Source: Verrucomicrobia bacterium LW23
GTDB taxonomy: Bacteria > Verrucomicrobiota > Verrucomicrobiia > Methylacidiphilales > UBA1321
Assembly: GCA_003054695.1 (NCBI GenBank)
Contig: QAZA01000014.1
Location: 41,481 to 105,480, forward strand
Reading direction: 5' to 3'
Length of the DNA stretch: 64,000 nt
The notes beneath the pieces are model-generated. The model searched no databases, was not told the origin of the DNA, and saw nothing but the letters and a program-made list of their open reading frames with translations. The position numbers were made by a program, and so were the translations under genes. Below are positions 32,146 through 41,547 of this stretch, in pieces; within the stretch, counting starts at the first letter, position 1, and each line of letters begins with the position of its first letter.

Positions 32146-32366
32146 AAGTCAATACCTCAGAAGAATAGTGCAGGCGGTGAAATGACGATTCCACCCACAA
32201 AACTTGTCACAAACGCCTTATTCAACTTGCCACACTCCCGAGGAAAGGGAAAGCGAAAAGCAATTCCCGCGCCAGAATGCGACGCGCCGTCACACGTACC
32301 GCGCGCCGTTTTGCCCCGCGGGCGGCCCGTAATCCAGCAAGCGCGGAGGTCGCCGGCGGCTGAGGG

Positions 32367-33542
32367 CTAACGGACGACGCGGCCGGTGCGATCACCCGAG
32401 CAAAGCGCTTCCACTTCCTCGCGCGTGACAAAATTGATATCGCCCGGAATGGTGTGTGCCAGGCAACCGGCCGCCACGGCAAACTCCAGCGCCTTTGCCG
32501 GGGATGCCAGCTCCGGGCTCTGCAACGCGTACAACAACGCGCCGGCAAACGCGTCGCCGGCGCCCAGGCGGTCGACAATCTGATGCATGGCGTAGGGCAC
32601 GTAGTTGCCGGCTACCAGCGGCGCCATCCATGCGCGGTCGCCCGCCACATCGTACAACATACCGCCGAGATTATTGTGCGAAGCGCTAATGCTCTCCCGC
32701 AACGTAAAGGAGATGAGCTGCAGTTGCGGGTACGACCTGGCGATCCGCCGCACTCCGGCCAGCAACGGCGCCATCTCGGGGGGAGGGGAGGGGGGCTTTG
32801 CGGAAGCATTGTCCAGTGCGGCGGTCGGCGAGGGCGAGGCGGCGGGGTTGGGGCCAGGCCCGGTTGCGAGCCCCAGGACATCCTGCGCCTGGTCGGGGTT
32901 TGTCAGCAGCAGATCCACATACGGCATAATCCCGGACATCACCCGCTGCGCCAAGGCACGGGCCGGGGTGCCCGCCTCCCAGTTCCACAGCGTGGCGCGA
33001 AAATTCAGATCGCAGCAGACGCGCACACCGCGCTCCCGGGCGGCCCGTGCCGCATGCAGCGTCGCGCTTGCCGCCACCTCGGAGAGCGCCGGGCTGACGC
33101 CCGTAAGGACGAGCCACGAGGCCCCGGCGAGTGCGGCGTCCCAGTCGTACGCATCCCCGGGCGTGATGCTGAAGGCGGAGAACTCGCGGTCGTAGAGCAC
33201 GCGCCCCGGCCGTTGCCCGGCGCCCGTCTCAATAAAGTACTGCGCCAGACGGCCGCGCTGGGTTCGCAGCACGCACGACGTATCCACATCGCACCCGCGC
33301 AGATGCGTCACGCACGCCTCCCCCAGCGCATGGGCGGGCAAAGCTGTTACAAACCGCGACCGGCCCCCCAGCAACGCCACCGCGGAGGCGATGTTCGATT
33401 CCGCCCCGGCAAAGCCTGCTTCCAGCGTGCCAGGCAGGCACTGGCGCAGCCGCGCATGCCCTGGCGTCGAGAGCCGGGTCATCATCTCGCCAAAGCAAAC
33501 CACAATCCCCGGCTCGCCGCCCGGTACTTGCAAATCAATCAT
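32367..33542 (-). CDS. PfkB-family sugar kinase, probably 2-keto-3-deoxygluconate kinase
   Basis: The product is 391 aa from the ATG at 33542; a GTG at 33566 adds eight residues. Ribokinase-fold markers are present: FGEMMTRLSTPG and GAESNIASAVALLGG at the N-terminus, and the ATP/catalytic motif DRLGAGDAFAGALL near the C-terminus. The start and overall plan resemble KdgK. An unusual low-complexity Pro/Ala/Ser insert sits at about residues 230-265. KDG kinase would finish uronate breakdown begun by the lyases elsewhere in the window. Other PfkB substrates cannot be ruled out. Confidence 0.82.
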   Translation of the reverse strand: MIDLQVPGGEPGIVVCFGEMMTRLSTPGHARLRQCLPGTLEAGFAGAESNIASAVALLGGRSRFVTALPAHALGEACVTHLRGCDVDTSCVLRTQRGRLAQYFIETGAGQRPGRVLYDREFSAFSITPGDAYDWDAALAGASWLVLTGVSPALSEVAASATLHAARAARERGVRVCCDLNFRATLWNWEAGTPARALAQRVMSGIMPYVDLLLTNPDQAQDVLGLATGPGPNPAASPSPTAALDNASAKPPSPPPEMAPLLAGVRRIARSYPQLQLISFTLRESISASHNNLGGMLYDVAGDRAWMAPLVAGNYVPYAMHQIVDRLGAGDAFAGALLYALQSPELASPAKALEFAVAAGCLAHTIPGDINFVTREEVEALCSGDRTGRVVR

Positions 33543-33594
33543 AAAATTTAGTGAAAATCGATCCACGCATTTGGCCGCAAGCTGTAGGCTGACG

Positions 33595-34317
33595 CTAAGG
33601 TTGCCCGGAGGTGTGGGCTTTACCGGTCCACAGGTCCGACCAGATATCGCGGCGTAGCCAGATCACGTCGGCCTCCGTCACCAGGTTGTCGACGAAAAGC
33701 TGGTTGACGATGGCGTACTCGACAAAGTTTCTCTCCGCCAGCAACGCACGCAAGGCGGGGTAGTTGCCTCCCGGCGCCAGATCGGCTTCCAGCTGAACCA
33801 TGGCGCAGCGCTCCCAGAGCGCCCCCATACCTTCCAGCGCCTCGGGCTCCGCACCCTGCAGGTCCAGCTTGACGAAAAGTCGGTTGCCCGTGATCGGGAT
33901 GCTGTCGAGGCGCACGGCGTCCACCTGCTGCGTGGGCTTTACGCTTGCGGCGCCCGACACAACGGTGCAGGAGGTTCCGTCGTCCGAAGGCTGGCTGAGG
34001 GTAAGCCGGGTATTCTCCTTCCACAACGCGGCGTGCACCACGCGGTAGCCTTTCGCCTTCAGCAGCGCTACGCACTCGGTCTGAGGCTCGACGCACACGA
34101 GGTCGGCGTCCGGCAGCGCGGTGCGCATCAGGGACGCGAACTCGCCCACATACGCGCCGCCATCGATGACCGCATCGATTCGGGCCGAGCGCACAATCTG
34201 CATGGTCTGGCTGTGCCGCAGCCAGATTTTGCTCAGGCGCGTGATGGGGGCGGCGAGGCCGCCGAAACGCAACAGGGTGTGGATGACCTTGAAGGTGCCC
34301 CTGTATAGCAGTTGCAT
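33595..34317 (-). CDS. FkbM-family methyltransferase
   Basis: The product is 240 aa from the ATG at 34317 (MQLLYRGTFKVIH); a longer frame to 34371 is less likely. The SAM-binding motif is AVIDGGAYVGEFASLM. It is followed by DLVCVEPQTECVALLKAKGY and the FkbM-type KLDLQGAEPEALEGMG. FkbM-like enzymes usually O-methylate sugars in surface polysaccharides or natural products. It lies 52 bases upstream of the sugar kinase and downstream of two surface-glycan-type genes on the same strand. Confidence 0.85.
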   Translation of the reverse strand: MQLLYRGTFKVIHTLLRFGGLAAPITRLSKIWLRHSQTMQIVRSARIDAVIDGGAYVGEFASLMRTALPDADLVCVEPQTECVALLKAKGYRVVHAALWKENTRLTLSQPSDDGTSCTVVSGAASVKPTQQVDAVRLDSIPITGNRLFVKLDLQGAEPEALEGMGALWERCAMVQLEADLAPGGNYPALRALLAERNFVEYAIVNQLFVDNLVTEADVIWLRRDIWSDLWTGKAHTSGQP

Positions 34318-34427
34318 GGTGGTCTGAATTGGCGCAGTGGGAGAAGTGGAACAGAGTCGTGAGTGTGCCATTGCCGCAAAAGCGCGTCAAGGCCGAGGGG
34401 GGGCAGAAGAAGCCGCTGCGCCGGGGA

Positions 34428-36299
34428 TCACGGCGGGACCCAGGCGGCCGGGGGGTGGGGCTTTGTTTTGGTGCGCTTCCAGCCGGAGCCGAGGCCTTCA
34501 CCAAGGAGCTCCAGGTCGGGGCGGAAGTAGATGGTGCAGGGGAGCGGGGCGTCCCACGTTTGATAGCCGGTGGTGGGGACGTAGATGCGGACGCCCTGGT
34601 CGGTGTATTTCTCGGTCAGCGGCACGGTGCGCAGCGGTTGCCAGGCGGCCGGGGGGAAGCTGAAGGCATAGCGGGCAAGATTCTGCCTGCCGGTGAAGAA
34701 CGGGACGCACATGACGGCAAACGCGACGATGATGGCGCCCAGGAGCTGGGGGCGCTGAGTCTGTGCGGCCACGCAGATGCTGAGGATGGCGCCGGGGAGC
34801 AACCAGAAGTAGCCTTCAGCGTAACGGGTGTCCGGCGCGTAAATAAACCAGAACGCGATGGCGCCGAACAGGGGAAGCAGACACGTCAGATACCAGAGCT
34901 TAAACGCACCCGTTGCGCGTGCACGTATGTACGTAAGGATGGAGCAAATGCAGATAATGAAGAAGAGCAATATCGGCGCTACAACCTCTGTAAAGTCATT
35001 TACTACCAGTCGCACCAGCCATGGGAGAAACCACTCGTTGCTGCTCAGGACAACATCGTAAGGCGTGTGCGGCTCCTGCGCCCAGCTGGTGAGCCAGTAC
35101 ATATAGACCTGCGTAACATCACGAGGGATTGCCCATTCGGTGTTAAGTCGCAGCGGGGATGAAGGCCAGAGCGGATAGCCGCTGCTGATGTATCCGTGTG
35201 TGATGTACAGCCCAAAGAGGATGGCGCAATAGAGTACGGTAACACGATACGCCAGGAGCTTTGCCAGAAGCTGTCGCCAGTTTGTGCTTGTAACAACGTA
35301 ATAGATCAGCACGAGCAGCCATATCAGAAATGCGAAGACAACGTTGTTGATCTTGGTCGTCATCATCAGCACAGTGAGGATGAACAACATCGTAACGCGA
35401 TGAGTGGAGCGAAAGTTATCTACCATCGCCCGCCAGAAATGAATAAAGACAACGTAACGCAGGATGCAGCTTGCCCTGTTGGGCTGGGGCGAGCAGACAT
35501 CAAAGTAGGCTAATGCGTTAAAGATAATGCAGGGCAGCAGAATCGCGGGCAGGACATCTTCGACAGGAAAGGACACGGCTTCGTCCTTACGCCGAAAATA
35601 GGAGAGGATGTTGCAAAGCCCGATCCAGCACTCCACCAGACACATGATAATCAGCCAGCTCTGTGCTACCTGGTATCCATGCATAAACCATGGATAGAAG
35701 TTGAGCGAGGCTACAAACGTAAAGAACGTGCAGTTAAATGCCAGCCGCTCATGCAGATTACCCAGGCCATATACGGCCGGATATTCATTGATCCAGCGGA
35801 TGGTATGGAAGTGATAGAGCCCGCTGTCCCAGTCCAGCGGTAAATTCAGGGCGCGCAGCGCAATCCAGCAGATCAGCACCGCCGGCACCACCATCGCCAG
35901 AGCGACGCCGCGTCCCGCTTGGGGGATCCACGTGCCGTGCGTGTGGGCAGCCGCTTTGCCCCGTAGAATCTGCGCCGCCAACAGAAGCACACCGCCGCCG
36001 TAAAGCACGATGCCGACATAGCCGGAAATGGCCACGACGATATGCGCGATCGCAAGCAACGCCGTTACGACGAAGAGCCCGAGCCAGATCCGGTCCATCG
36101 CCCCGCGCACAGCCGCGGCACCAGGCCAAGGTTCAGGCCCAGGCTCGTCTCCTCGTCCGTCCTCTCCTCCGGGTCCGGCATTCCACTTGTCATCCAGCGG
36201 CAGGGCGCGCCCGGCCAGCCAGCCCCAGCCCAGGCACGACGCCGTAAGCAGCGCGTACAGGCTGATCAACACGAACATGGGCAGAAGGAGCGGGATCAT
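34428..36299 (-). CDS. Polytopic membrane protein, GT-C / LIC_10190-like
   Basis: The product is 623 aa with about twelve hydrophobic helices. The segment DWDSGLYHFHTIRWINEY followed by YGLGNLHERLAFN resembles the LIC_10190 family of membrane proteins, which look like GT-C glycosyltransferases with an acidic residue in the first large outer loop. Its ATG overlaps the stop of the upstream methyltransferase (positions 36296-36299), so translational coupling is likely. I infer a role in assembling a surface glycan; no enzyme activity is demonstrated by the sequence. Confidence 0.7.
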   Translation of the reverse strand: MIPLLLPMFVLISLYALLTASCLGWGWLAGRALPLDDKWNAGPGGEDGRGDEPGPEPWPGAAAVRGAMDRIWLGLFVVTALLAIAHIVVAISGYVGIVLYGGGVLLLAAQILRGKAAAHTHGTWIPQAGRGVALAMVVPAVLICWIALRALNLPLDWDSGLYHFHTIRWINEYPAVYGLGNLHERLAFNCTFFTFVASLNFYPWFMHGYQVAQSWLIIMCLVECWIGLCNILSYFRRKDEAVSFPVEDVLPAILLPCIIFNALAYFDVCSPQPNRASCILRYVVFIHFWRAMVDNFRSTHRVTMLFILTVLMMTTKINNVVFAFLIWLLVLIYYVVTSTNWRQLLAKLLAYRVTVLYCAILFGLYITHGYISSGYPLWPSSPLRLNTEWAIPRDVTQVYMYWLTSWAQEPHTPYDVVLSSNEWFLPWLVRLVVNDFTEVVAPILLFFIICICSILTYIRARATGAFKLWYLTCLLPLFGAIAFWFIYAPDTRYAEGYFWLLPGAILSICVAAQTQRPQLLGAIIVAFAVMCVPFFTGRQNLARYAFSFPPAAWQPLRTVPLTEKYTDQGVRIYVPTTGYQTWDAPLPCTIYFRPDLELLGEGLGSGWKRTKTKPHPPAAWVPP

Positions 36300-36934
36300 C
36301 GCGGCTCGATACAGATCACGTCGTCTTCCAGAGTAACAGTCCAGCCCGGCCGGCGCTCGGCGGTCAGGTTGCGCACATACTCAAACGTGGGATAATCCGC
36401 GGCAGTACCGAAGAGGCGGGCGTCATCAATCAGGATGACATGTGGCAGCTGCGAGGATGCGAAAATATGGTTAAGCTCGGCGACGATGGGCGTGTCGCTC
36501 TCGCCGCGCGCTGTGGCGCTGCCGGAGTAGTGCCCGTCGAGCCAGAACAGGCAGGGCGCATCGAGGGTAGGCTGCACCTCGCCAAGCACCGTGCCGCTGT
36601 CGCCCTGCAGAAGGGTGATGTGCGGGCGATCGGCAAAGCGCGTGCGGGCCCGCTGCCACAGGCGTTGATCCAGCTCGATGGAGATGATCTTGCCGAAATG
36701 CGGCGCAACCGCATGGATCATGTCGCCAAAGAACGTGCCGGTCTCCACAAACGTGGTGACACCCGCCGCCTTTGCCTTTCGCAGAATAAGCGCCGCCTTC
36801 ACCCCGAGTGGCGGCGGATCGAGGCGAAACCATTTCCACTGCGCCAGCGCCAGCGAGCGGATGATGGGCGCAGCGATCCAGAAGCCTGGCAGTGGCCGTA
36901 GCAGGTACTCGATCTTGGTAATGTTTGGGAACAT
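36296..36934 (-). CDS. SAM-dependent methyltransferase-like protein
   Basis: The product is 212 aa. A Rossmann-type SAM motif, TTFVETGTFFGDMIHAV, is followed by IISIELDQRLWQRARTRF, ITLLQGDSG, FWLDGHYSG and HVILIDDARLFG. This pattern is seen in small methyltransferases of polysaccharide clusters. The 4-base overlap with the membrane protein gene suggests one operon. It is divergent from the GT2 gene, with 117 bases between. Confidence 0.8.
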   Translation of the reverse strand: MFPNITKIEYLLRPLPGFWIAAPIIRSLALAQWKWFRLDPPPLGVKAALILRKAKAAGVTTFVETGTFFGDMIHAVAPHFGKIISIELDQRLWQRARTRFADRPHITLLQGDSGTVLGEVQPTLDAPCLFWLDGHYSGSATARGESDTPIVAELNHIFASSQLPHVILIDDARLFGTAADYPTFEYVRNLTAERRPGWTVTLEDDVICIEPR

Positions 36935-37051
36935 CGCCTTCCATTCTTATCTGCTTTGCAGCCATAATTCTACAGTATTTTACTTGATGCCCCACCGCTT
37001 TGACGGGAAGCTTCTCCGGAGCACTTCAACTTCATCCAGCCAGTCCCCAGC

Positions 37052-38269
37052 ATGAACACAGCCCAGAGCCCCGTTGCGGAACGCCTCGAAAGCAGCGCGG
37101 AAGTGGAAGCCGGCCTCCCCGAAATCTCCGTCGTCATGCCATGCCTTAACGAGGCGGACACACTGGAGATTTGCCTGCGCAAAGCCCTGAGCGCGTTTGA
37201 GAAGCATGGAATCCGCGGCGAAGTTGTCGTCGCGGACAACGGCAGCACGGATGGCTCGCGCGAGATCGCCCTGCGTATGGGCGTACGCGTTGTGGATGTA
37301 AAGCTGAAGGGCTACGGCAACGCGCTGATGGGCGGCATTGAGGCCGCCAGGGGCAAATACGTGCTGATGGGCGACGCAGACGACAGCTACGACTTTCAGG
37401 AAATCCCCAAATTTGTGGAGCAACTGCGCAAAGGCGCCGAGCTTGTGCAGGGATGCCGCCTCCCCTCCGGCGGCGGCACTGTGTCCAAGGGCGCAATGCC
37501 GTGGTCGCACCGGTGGATCGGCAATCCGATGTTCTCCTTCCTGGCGCGGAACTGGTTTGGCGCGCCGATCCACGACGTGTATTGCGGCATGCGCGGCTTT
37601 ACCAAAACGCTGTACGACCGGCTGAACCTGCGCTGCACGGGCATGGAGTTTGCGACCGAGATGGTCATCAAGGCGTCGCTGTTTCGCGCGCGCATTGCCG
37701 AGGTGCCCATCACCCTTCATAAGGACGGCCGTGTTGCCCACCCGCCCCACCTGCGCACCATGCGCGACGGCTGGAGGACGCTGCGCTTCTTCATGATCTA
37801 CAGCCCGCGCTGGCTGTTCCTTATCCCCGGCTTGTTTCTTATGCTGCTTGGGCTGGTGGGATACGGCCTTGCGATGCCTGCCACCAAAGTGCTGGGGGTA
37901 ACCCTGGACGCCCACACGCTGCTTGTCGCCAGCCTGGCGATACTGTGCGGCTACCAGGCTGTGCTTTTTGCGCTGTTTACCAAACTCTTCGCCATCAGCG
38001 AGGGGCTGATGCCGGAGGACCGCCGGCTCAAAGCCTTCTACCGCTGGGTAAGCCTGGAGACGGGGCTGCTTGCCGGCGCTCTGGCGTTTTTGCTGGGCCT
38101 GATGCTCATCGCCGCCGCCGTCCTGCAGTGGCATCGGGCCAATTACGGGCCGCTGGACTACGCGCACACCATGCGCTGGGTCATCCCCGGCACCACGCTG
38201 GCCGTGCTGGGTTTCCAGACTGCGCTCGGCAGCTTCTTCATCAGCGTGCTCGGCATGCGGCGGAGGTAG
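37052..38269 (+). CDS. Membrane-anchored GT2 glycosyltransferase
   Basis: The product is 405 aa. The GT-A domain shows SVVMPCLNEADTLEICLRKA, VVADNGSTDGSREIA and the metal-binding GDADDSYDF. The C-terminal third has four hydrophobic helices, for example WLFLIPGLFLMLLGLVGYG and LVASLAILCGYQAVLFALF. The arrangement resembles dolichol- or polyprenyl-phosphate sugar transferases. It probably loads a sugar onto a lipid carrier for the surface glycan pathway suggested by the divergent genes. Confidence 0.88.
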   Translation: MNTAQSPVAERLESSAEVEAGLPEISVVMPCLNEADTLEICLRKALSAFEKHGIRGEVVVADNGSTDGSREIALRMGVRVVDVKLKGYGNALMGGIEAARGKYVLMGDADDSYDFQEIPKFVEQLRKGAELVQGCRLPSGGGTVSKGAMPWSHRWIGNPMFSFLARNWFGAPIHDVYCGMRGFTKTLYDRLNLRCTGMEFATEMVIKASLFRARIAEVPITLHKDGRVAHPPHLRTMRDGWRTLRFFMIYSPRWLFLIPGLFLMLLGLVGYGLAMPATKVLGVTLDAHTLLVASLAILCGYQAVLFALFTKLFAISEGLMPEDRRLKAFYRWVSLETGLLAGALAFLLGLMLIAAAVLQWHRANYGPLDYAHTMRWVIPGTTLAVLGFQTALGSFFISVLGMRRR

Positions 38270-38479
38270 GCCGTCCCTGCGAATGCCTTGCCGCGCACAA
38301 GCAGGTGCTGCGGTGCGGGGCGATCGAGCCGGCGGCCATCGGCGCAGGCGCACAATCGCGGGCAGGGGAGGCTGTGCGCGGGGTCTGTGCGCATACTGGT
38401 ACAATTGTTGCTACGTATCTTGGATTGCCCAGCCGCGCCCTTTGCAAGGGGCTGAGCGGATGCGCAGTTCGATACCTCA

Positions 38480-39157
38480 ATGATACCGAACAAACTTATC
38501 TCCATACACATCGCTGACGACCACCCGGTCGTCCGCACCGGGGTGCGGCTGATCGTTCAGTCCGCGCCTGACTGCGCCTTCCTCTGCGATACGGCGGACG
38601 CCGCGTCCACTCTGGCCGCGGTGGAGAAGCACAGGCCGGACGTGCTGGTGCTGGATCTGTGGATGGGCGGGAACGATGGCTTTGAGCTCATCCGCAGCAT
38701 ATCCATCGCCTCGCCCGGCACTCGCATCCTGGTCTATTCCAGTGCGGATGAACGGGTTATGGGGCCGCGGGCGCTCCGTGCCGGCGCCGCCGGTTTTGTG
38801 CTCAAAAGCTGCGGGCTGGACGAGCTGTTGCAGGCCATCCGCACCGTGGCGGCCGGTCGCCGCGCGGTAAGCCCCGCGCTAATGGACGAGCTGATGGAGG
38901 CCGGCCTGCAGAGCGGAAATCCGACCGCCGCACCGCGCCGCAAGGTGCCGGAGCTTGCCGTGCTGACCGACCGCGAGCTGCAAGTGCTGCGCCTGATTGG
39001 AAGCGGCCAGCCGACGTCCAAAATTGCGCAGGTGCTCAATATTAGCCTCAAAACCGTGGGGGCGCACCGTGAGAACCTTAAGAACAAGCTACATGTCGCC
39101 AACGGCGCGGAGCTGGCAGAGCGGGCTGTTTCGCTGGTGAACCAGCGTATGTTTTAG
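38480..39157 (+). CDS. NarL/FixJ-type response regulator
   Basis: The product is 225 aa. The receiver domain has the acidic pair (IADDHPVVRTG), phosphoacceptor Asp59 (VLVLDLWMGG) and Lys in GFVLKSCG. The LuxR-type helix-turn-helix follows (LTDRELQVLRLIGSGQPTSK, then KTVGAHRENLKNKL). It lies 30 bases upstream of a histidine kinase on the same strand, which is its likely partner. Target genes are unknown. Confidence 0.93.
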   Translation: MIPNKLISIHIADDHPVVRTGVRLIVQSAPDCAFLCDTADAASTLAAVEKHRPDVLVLDLWMGGNDGFELIRSISIASPGTRILVYSSADERVMGPRALRAGAAGFVLKSCGLDELLQAIRTVAAGRRAVSPALMDELMEAGLQSGNPTAAPRRKVPELAVLTDRELQVLRLIGSGQPTSKIAQVLNISLKTVGAHRENLKNKLHVANGAELAERAVSLVNQRMF

Positions 39158-39187
39158 GGCGCACGCCTGGAAGGGAGTTGTGGCGCC

Positions 39188-40861
39188 TTGCAACAGTTGA
39201 ATCACCGCTATGTCCTGTTTGTCCTGCTGGGAGCGCTGGCCTACGGCGTCATCGGCTGGCTTTCGCTCCGTTTTGCGCTAACGCTTGCCAATTGCTCGGC
39301 GGTGTGGGTGCTCAGCGGACTGTGCATCGGGGCGCTGGCGCGGTTTGGCAGCCACTATTGGCCGGCGGTGTTTCTGGGGCCGCTGGTGCTGAACACGGTT
39401 ATCGCGCTCATCGACGGTGTCTCCGTGCCGATGTCGCTGCTCAGCGGCCTTGGCGTTGCGTTGGCGGAGGTGGGCGAGGCGATGGTGGGCGCCCATTTTG
39501 CGCGCAAGTACTTTGGCACGCCGCCTCAGATCACCTCGCCGGCCACCATCTTTACGCTGCTGTTTTGGGTATGCTTTGTGCCGGCGGTGGTGAGTATGAG
39601 CGGCGGGGTGCTGAGCACCTGGCTCACGGGCATCCTGGCCACGGAAAACGTGGCGAAGGTGATGGTGATGTGGACGCTGGCCAACGTGGCGGGCACGATG
39701 ACCTGCGCGCCGCTCTTCTTCGTGCCATCGTGGCGCGGGTGGATGCGCGAACGCCTGCGGTTTCGCGTGTGGGAGAGCCTGACGCTGGTGGCTGTGCTGG
39801 TGCTGATGGTGCTGGCCATCAGCGGTTACGGCTTCAGTTTCAGTGCCACGGCCACGTGGATCGATCGCTGGCCCAAATCCTGGCTGGCGGTGCCGCTGAT
39901 GCTCTGGATCTCCACCCGCCTGGGCCGCCGCACCACCATGGTGGCCGTGCTGTTTATCATGGTAACCGGCGTGGCGCAGACGATGCGGGGCTTCCCGGTC
40001 TTTCCCGCCGAGGGGCTGGAGCAATCGTACCTGGGCCTGCAGCTGTTTATCGTGATGGTCTCCGTGCTTGGCCTCACCGTCTCCACCCAGGCGCACCAGC
40101 TGGAGGTGGAGCGCCGCGCCATGGAAAACGTGCTGGCCGGCCAGATGCGGCTGGAGTCCGCCATGAAGGAGCGCGCCGTCATCAATGCCAGCGCCGTGCA
40201 CGACCTGCAAAGCCCGCTTCACGGCATCCGCAACCTGCTGGAGTACGCGCGCTCCACACCCGAGCGCCTGTCCGGGCCGGACCGCGAAAGCCTGCTGGCC
40301 GACATGCAAAGCTCCGTGGACCGCATGCTGACGCTGGTGGGCAGCACCCTGGCCCCCGTGCGTGCCGAGCGCGCGGCCGCGACGCTGGAGGAGTGCGACA
40401 TTGCCGCGATTGTGCGCCGCGTGCTGGACGGGGAGGCGGCCGCCGCAGCAACCAAAGGCATCACCATCTACCGGCGCCTGCCGGCGGAGCCGCTGACGCT
40501 GTGCACGCAGGCGACGGCCGTGGAGCATATCGTCGCCAACTTCGTCTCCAACGCAATCAAGTTCTCGCCGAGGGATAGCAAAGTGTTTGTGGCTGTGGAA
40601 GTTGTGGAGGCAGCGGAACATCGGGAGATCTGCATTTCCGTCGCCGACGAAGGCCCGGGCATCAGCGAGGACGACCGCGCCGAGATCTTCTCCGGAAAGA
40701 TCCTCACCAACGGCGCAAAGCCCACAGCCGGAGAGACATCCAACGGCCTCGGCCTCTACCTGGCCGGCAACCTGGCCCAACGCCTCGGCGCCCGCGTTAC
40801 CTGCGAGGCGGGGGAGAGCGGCGGGAGTGTGTTCAGCGTGTGGCTAAACAGAGCGTCATAA
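39188..40861 (+). CDS. MASE1-type sensor histidine kinase, C-terminus formed by mobile DNA
   Basis: The product is 557 aa from a TTG start preceded by a GGGAG site. About eight N-terminal helices resemble the MASE1 sensor domain. The kinase part shows His338 in ASAVHDLQSPLHG, N-box NFVSNAIKFS, G1 DEGPGIS and G2 NGLGLYLAGNLA. The last residues and the stop codon come from the left end of an IS630 element (starting at 40847), itself inserted in the left end of another IS, so the native C-terminus is lost by perhaps a few residues. All catalytic boxes remain, so it may still work with the response regulator upstream. Confidence 0.88.
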   Translation: MQQLNHRYVLFVLLGALAYGVIGWLSLRFALTLANCSAVWVLSGLCIGALARFGSHYWPAVFLGPLVLNTVIALIDGVSVPMSLLSGLGVALAEVGEAMVGAHFARKYFGTPPQITSPATIFTLLFWVCFVPAVVSMSGGVLSTWLTGILATENVAKVMVMWTLANVAGTMTCAPLFFVPSWRGWMRERLRFRVWESLTLVAVLVLMVLAISGYGFSFSATATWIDRWPKSWLAVPLMLWISTRLGRRTTMVAVLFIMVTGVAQTMRGFPVFPAEGLEQSYLGLQLFIVMVSVLGLTVSTQAHQLEVERRAMENVLAGQMRLESAMKERAVINASAVHDLQSPLHGIRNLLEYARSTPERLSGPDRESLLADMQSSVDRMLTLVGSTLAPVRAERAAATLEECDIAAIVRRVLDGEAAAAATKGITIYRRLPAEPLTLCTQATAVEHIVANFVSNAIKFSPRDSKVFVAVEVVEAAEHREICISVADEGPGISEDDRAEIFSGKILTNGAKPTAGETSNGLGLYLAGNLAQRLGARVTCEAGESGGSVFSVWLNRAS

Positions 40862-40875
40862 ATAATTGCGTATGT

Positions 40876-41547
40876 TTAGCCGAAGAATGCGCATAGTTTT
40901 CGGAGGGTTTCGTTGGGTTTGGCCCAGGCGTCGAGTTGGGGTTCGACGGCGGCAAGTACGGCATCAAGGGTGGCGAAATGTTGGTTGTGGAGTCGCATTC
41001 TTCGGAGCAATTTCCAGACGCGTTCGATGGGGTTGAGCTGCGGTGAGTAGGGTGGCAGGAAATCGAGGGCGAAGTGGGGTTGTTGCTCGATACGCCAGTC
41101 CTTGTGAAGTGTCGCGTGGTGATAGCGTGCGTTGTCGGAAATGACCACGACGCGTCGGCCTGCGTCGCGGCTGGCGGCTTCGAGTTCTTTGAGAAATTTC
41201 CAGAAGGTGCTGCCGTTAAAGCTCTTATCTTCGCGTCGGGTCAGCAGGTGGCCGTCGCGCAAGCGCATGGCAGCGAAGTAGCCGATGCTTTTGCGTGTGG
41301 GGTGGTGGAGCACGACGGGGTCTTTGTCTTCAGGTGCAATCCACATCCGGCAGCGCGATCTGTGCTGCTGAAAGTGAACTTCATCGAGCGACCCCAGGTC
41401 AACGCCTGGATCTGCCGCCAGAAGGTCGAGTTTTTTTATGCGCCTGCTGCCGTTGCGGGTCGGCTTTGGCCACCTCAGGGCGGGGCAATCGGTAGCGAAA
41501 GTCCAGCTGCCGAAAAAGGCGCTGGCACTGTCTCTTGCCCAGCTCAA
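40876..41547 (-). CDS. IS630 transposase, second frame (DDE catalytic part)
   Basis: The usable part begins at the A7 run near 41437; the frame upstream of that is only overlap. It contains the catalytic triad of the DDE domain: Asp in GSLDEVHFQQ, Asp in VISDNARYHHA, and Glu in PPYSPQLNPIERVWKLL. It is intact to its stop. Expressed as a fusion with the first frame it would be an active-looking transposase. Confidence 0.87.
   Translation of the reverse strand: MSWARDSASAFFGSWTFATDCPALRWPKPTRNGSRRIKKLDLLAADPGVDLGSLDEVHFQQHRSRCRMWIAPEDKDPVVLHHPTRKSIGYFAAMRLRDGHLLTRREDKSFNGSTFWKFLKELEAASRDAGRRVVVISDNARYHHATLHKDWRIEQQPHFALDFLPPYSPQLNPIERVWKLLRRMRLHNQHFATLDAVLAAVEPQLDAWAKPNETLRKLCAFFG

Noticed and set aside
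29767..32370. 867-aa plus-strand open frame opposite the protein kinase
   Set aside because: It starts in an intergenic repeat and is antisense to a complete kinase; high GC removes stops.
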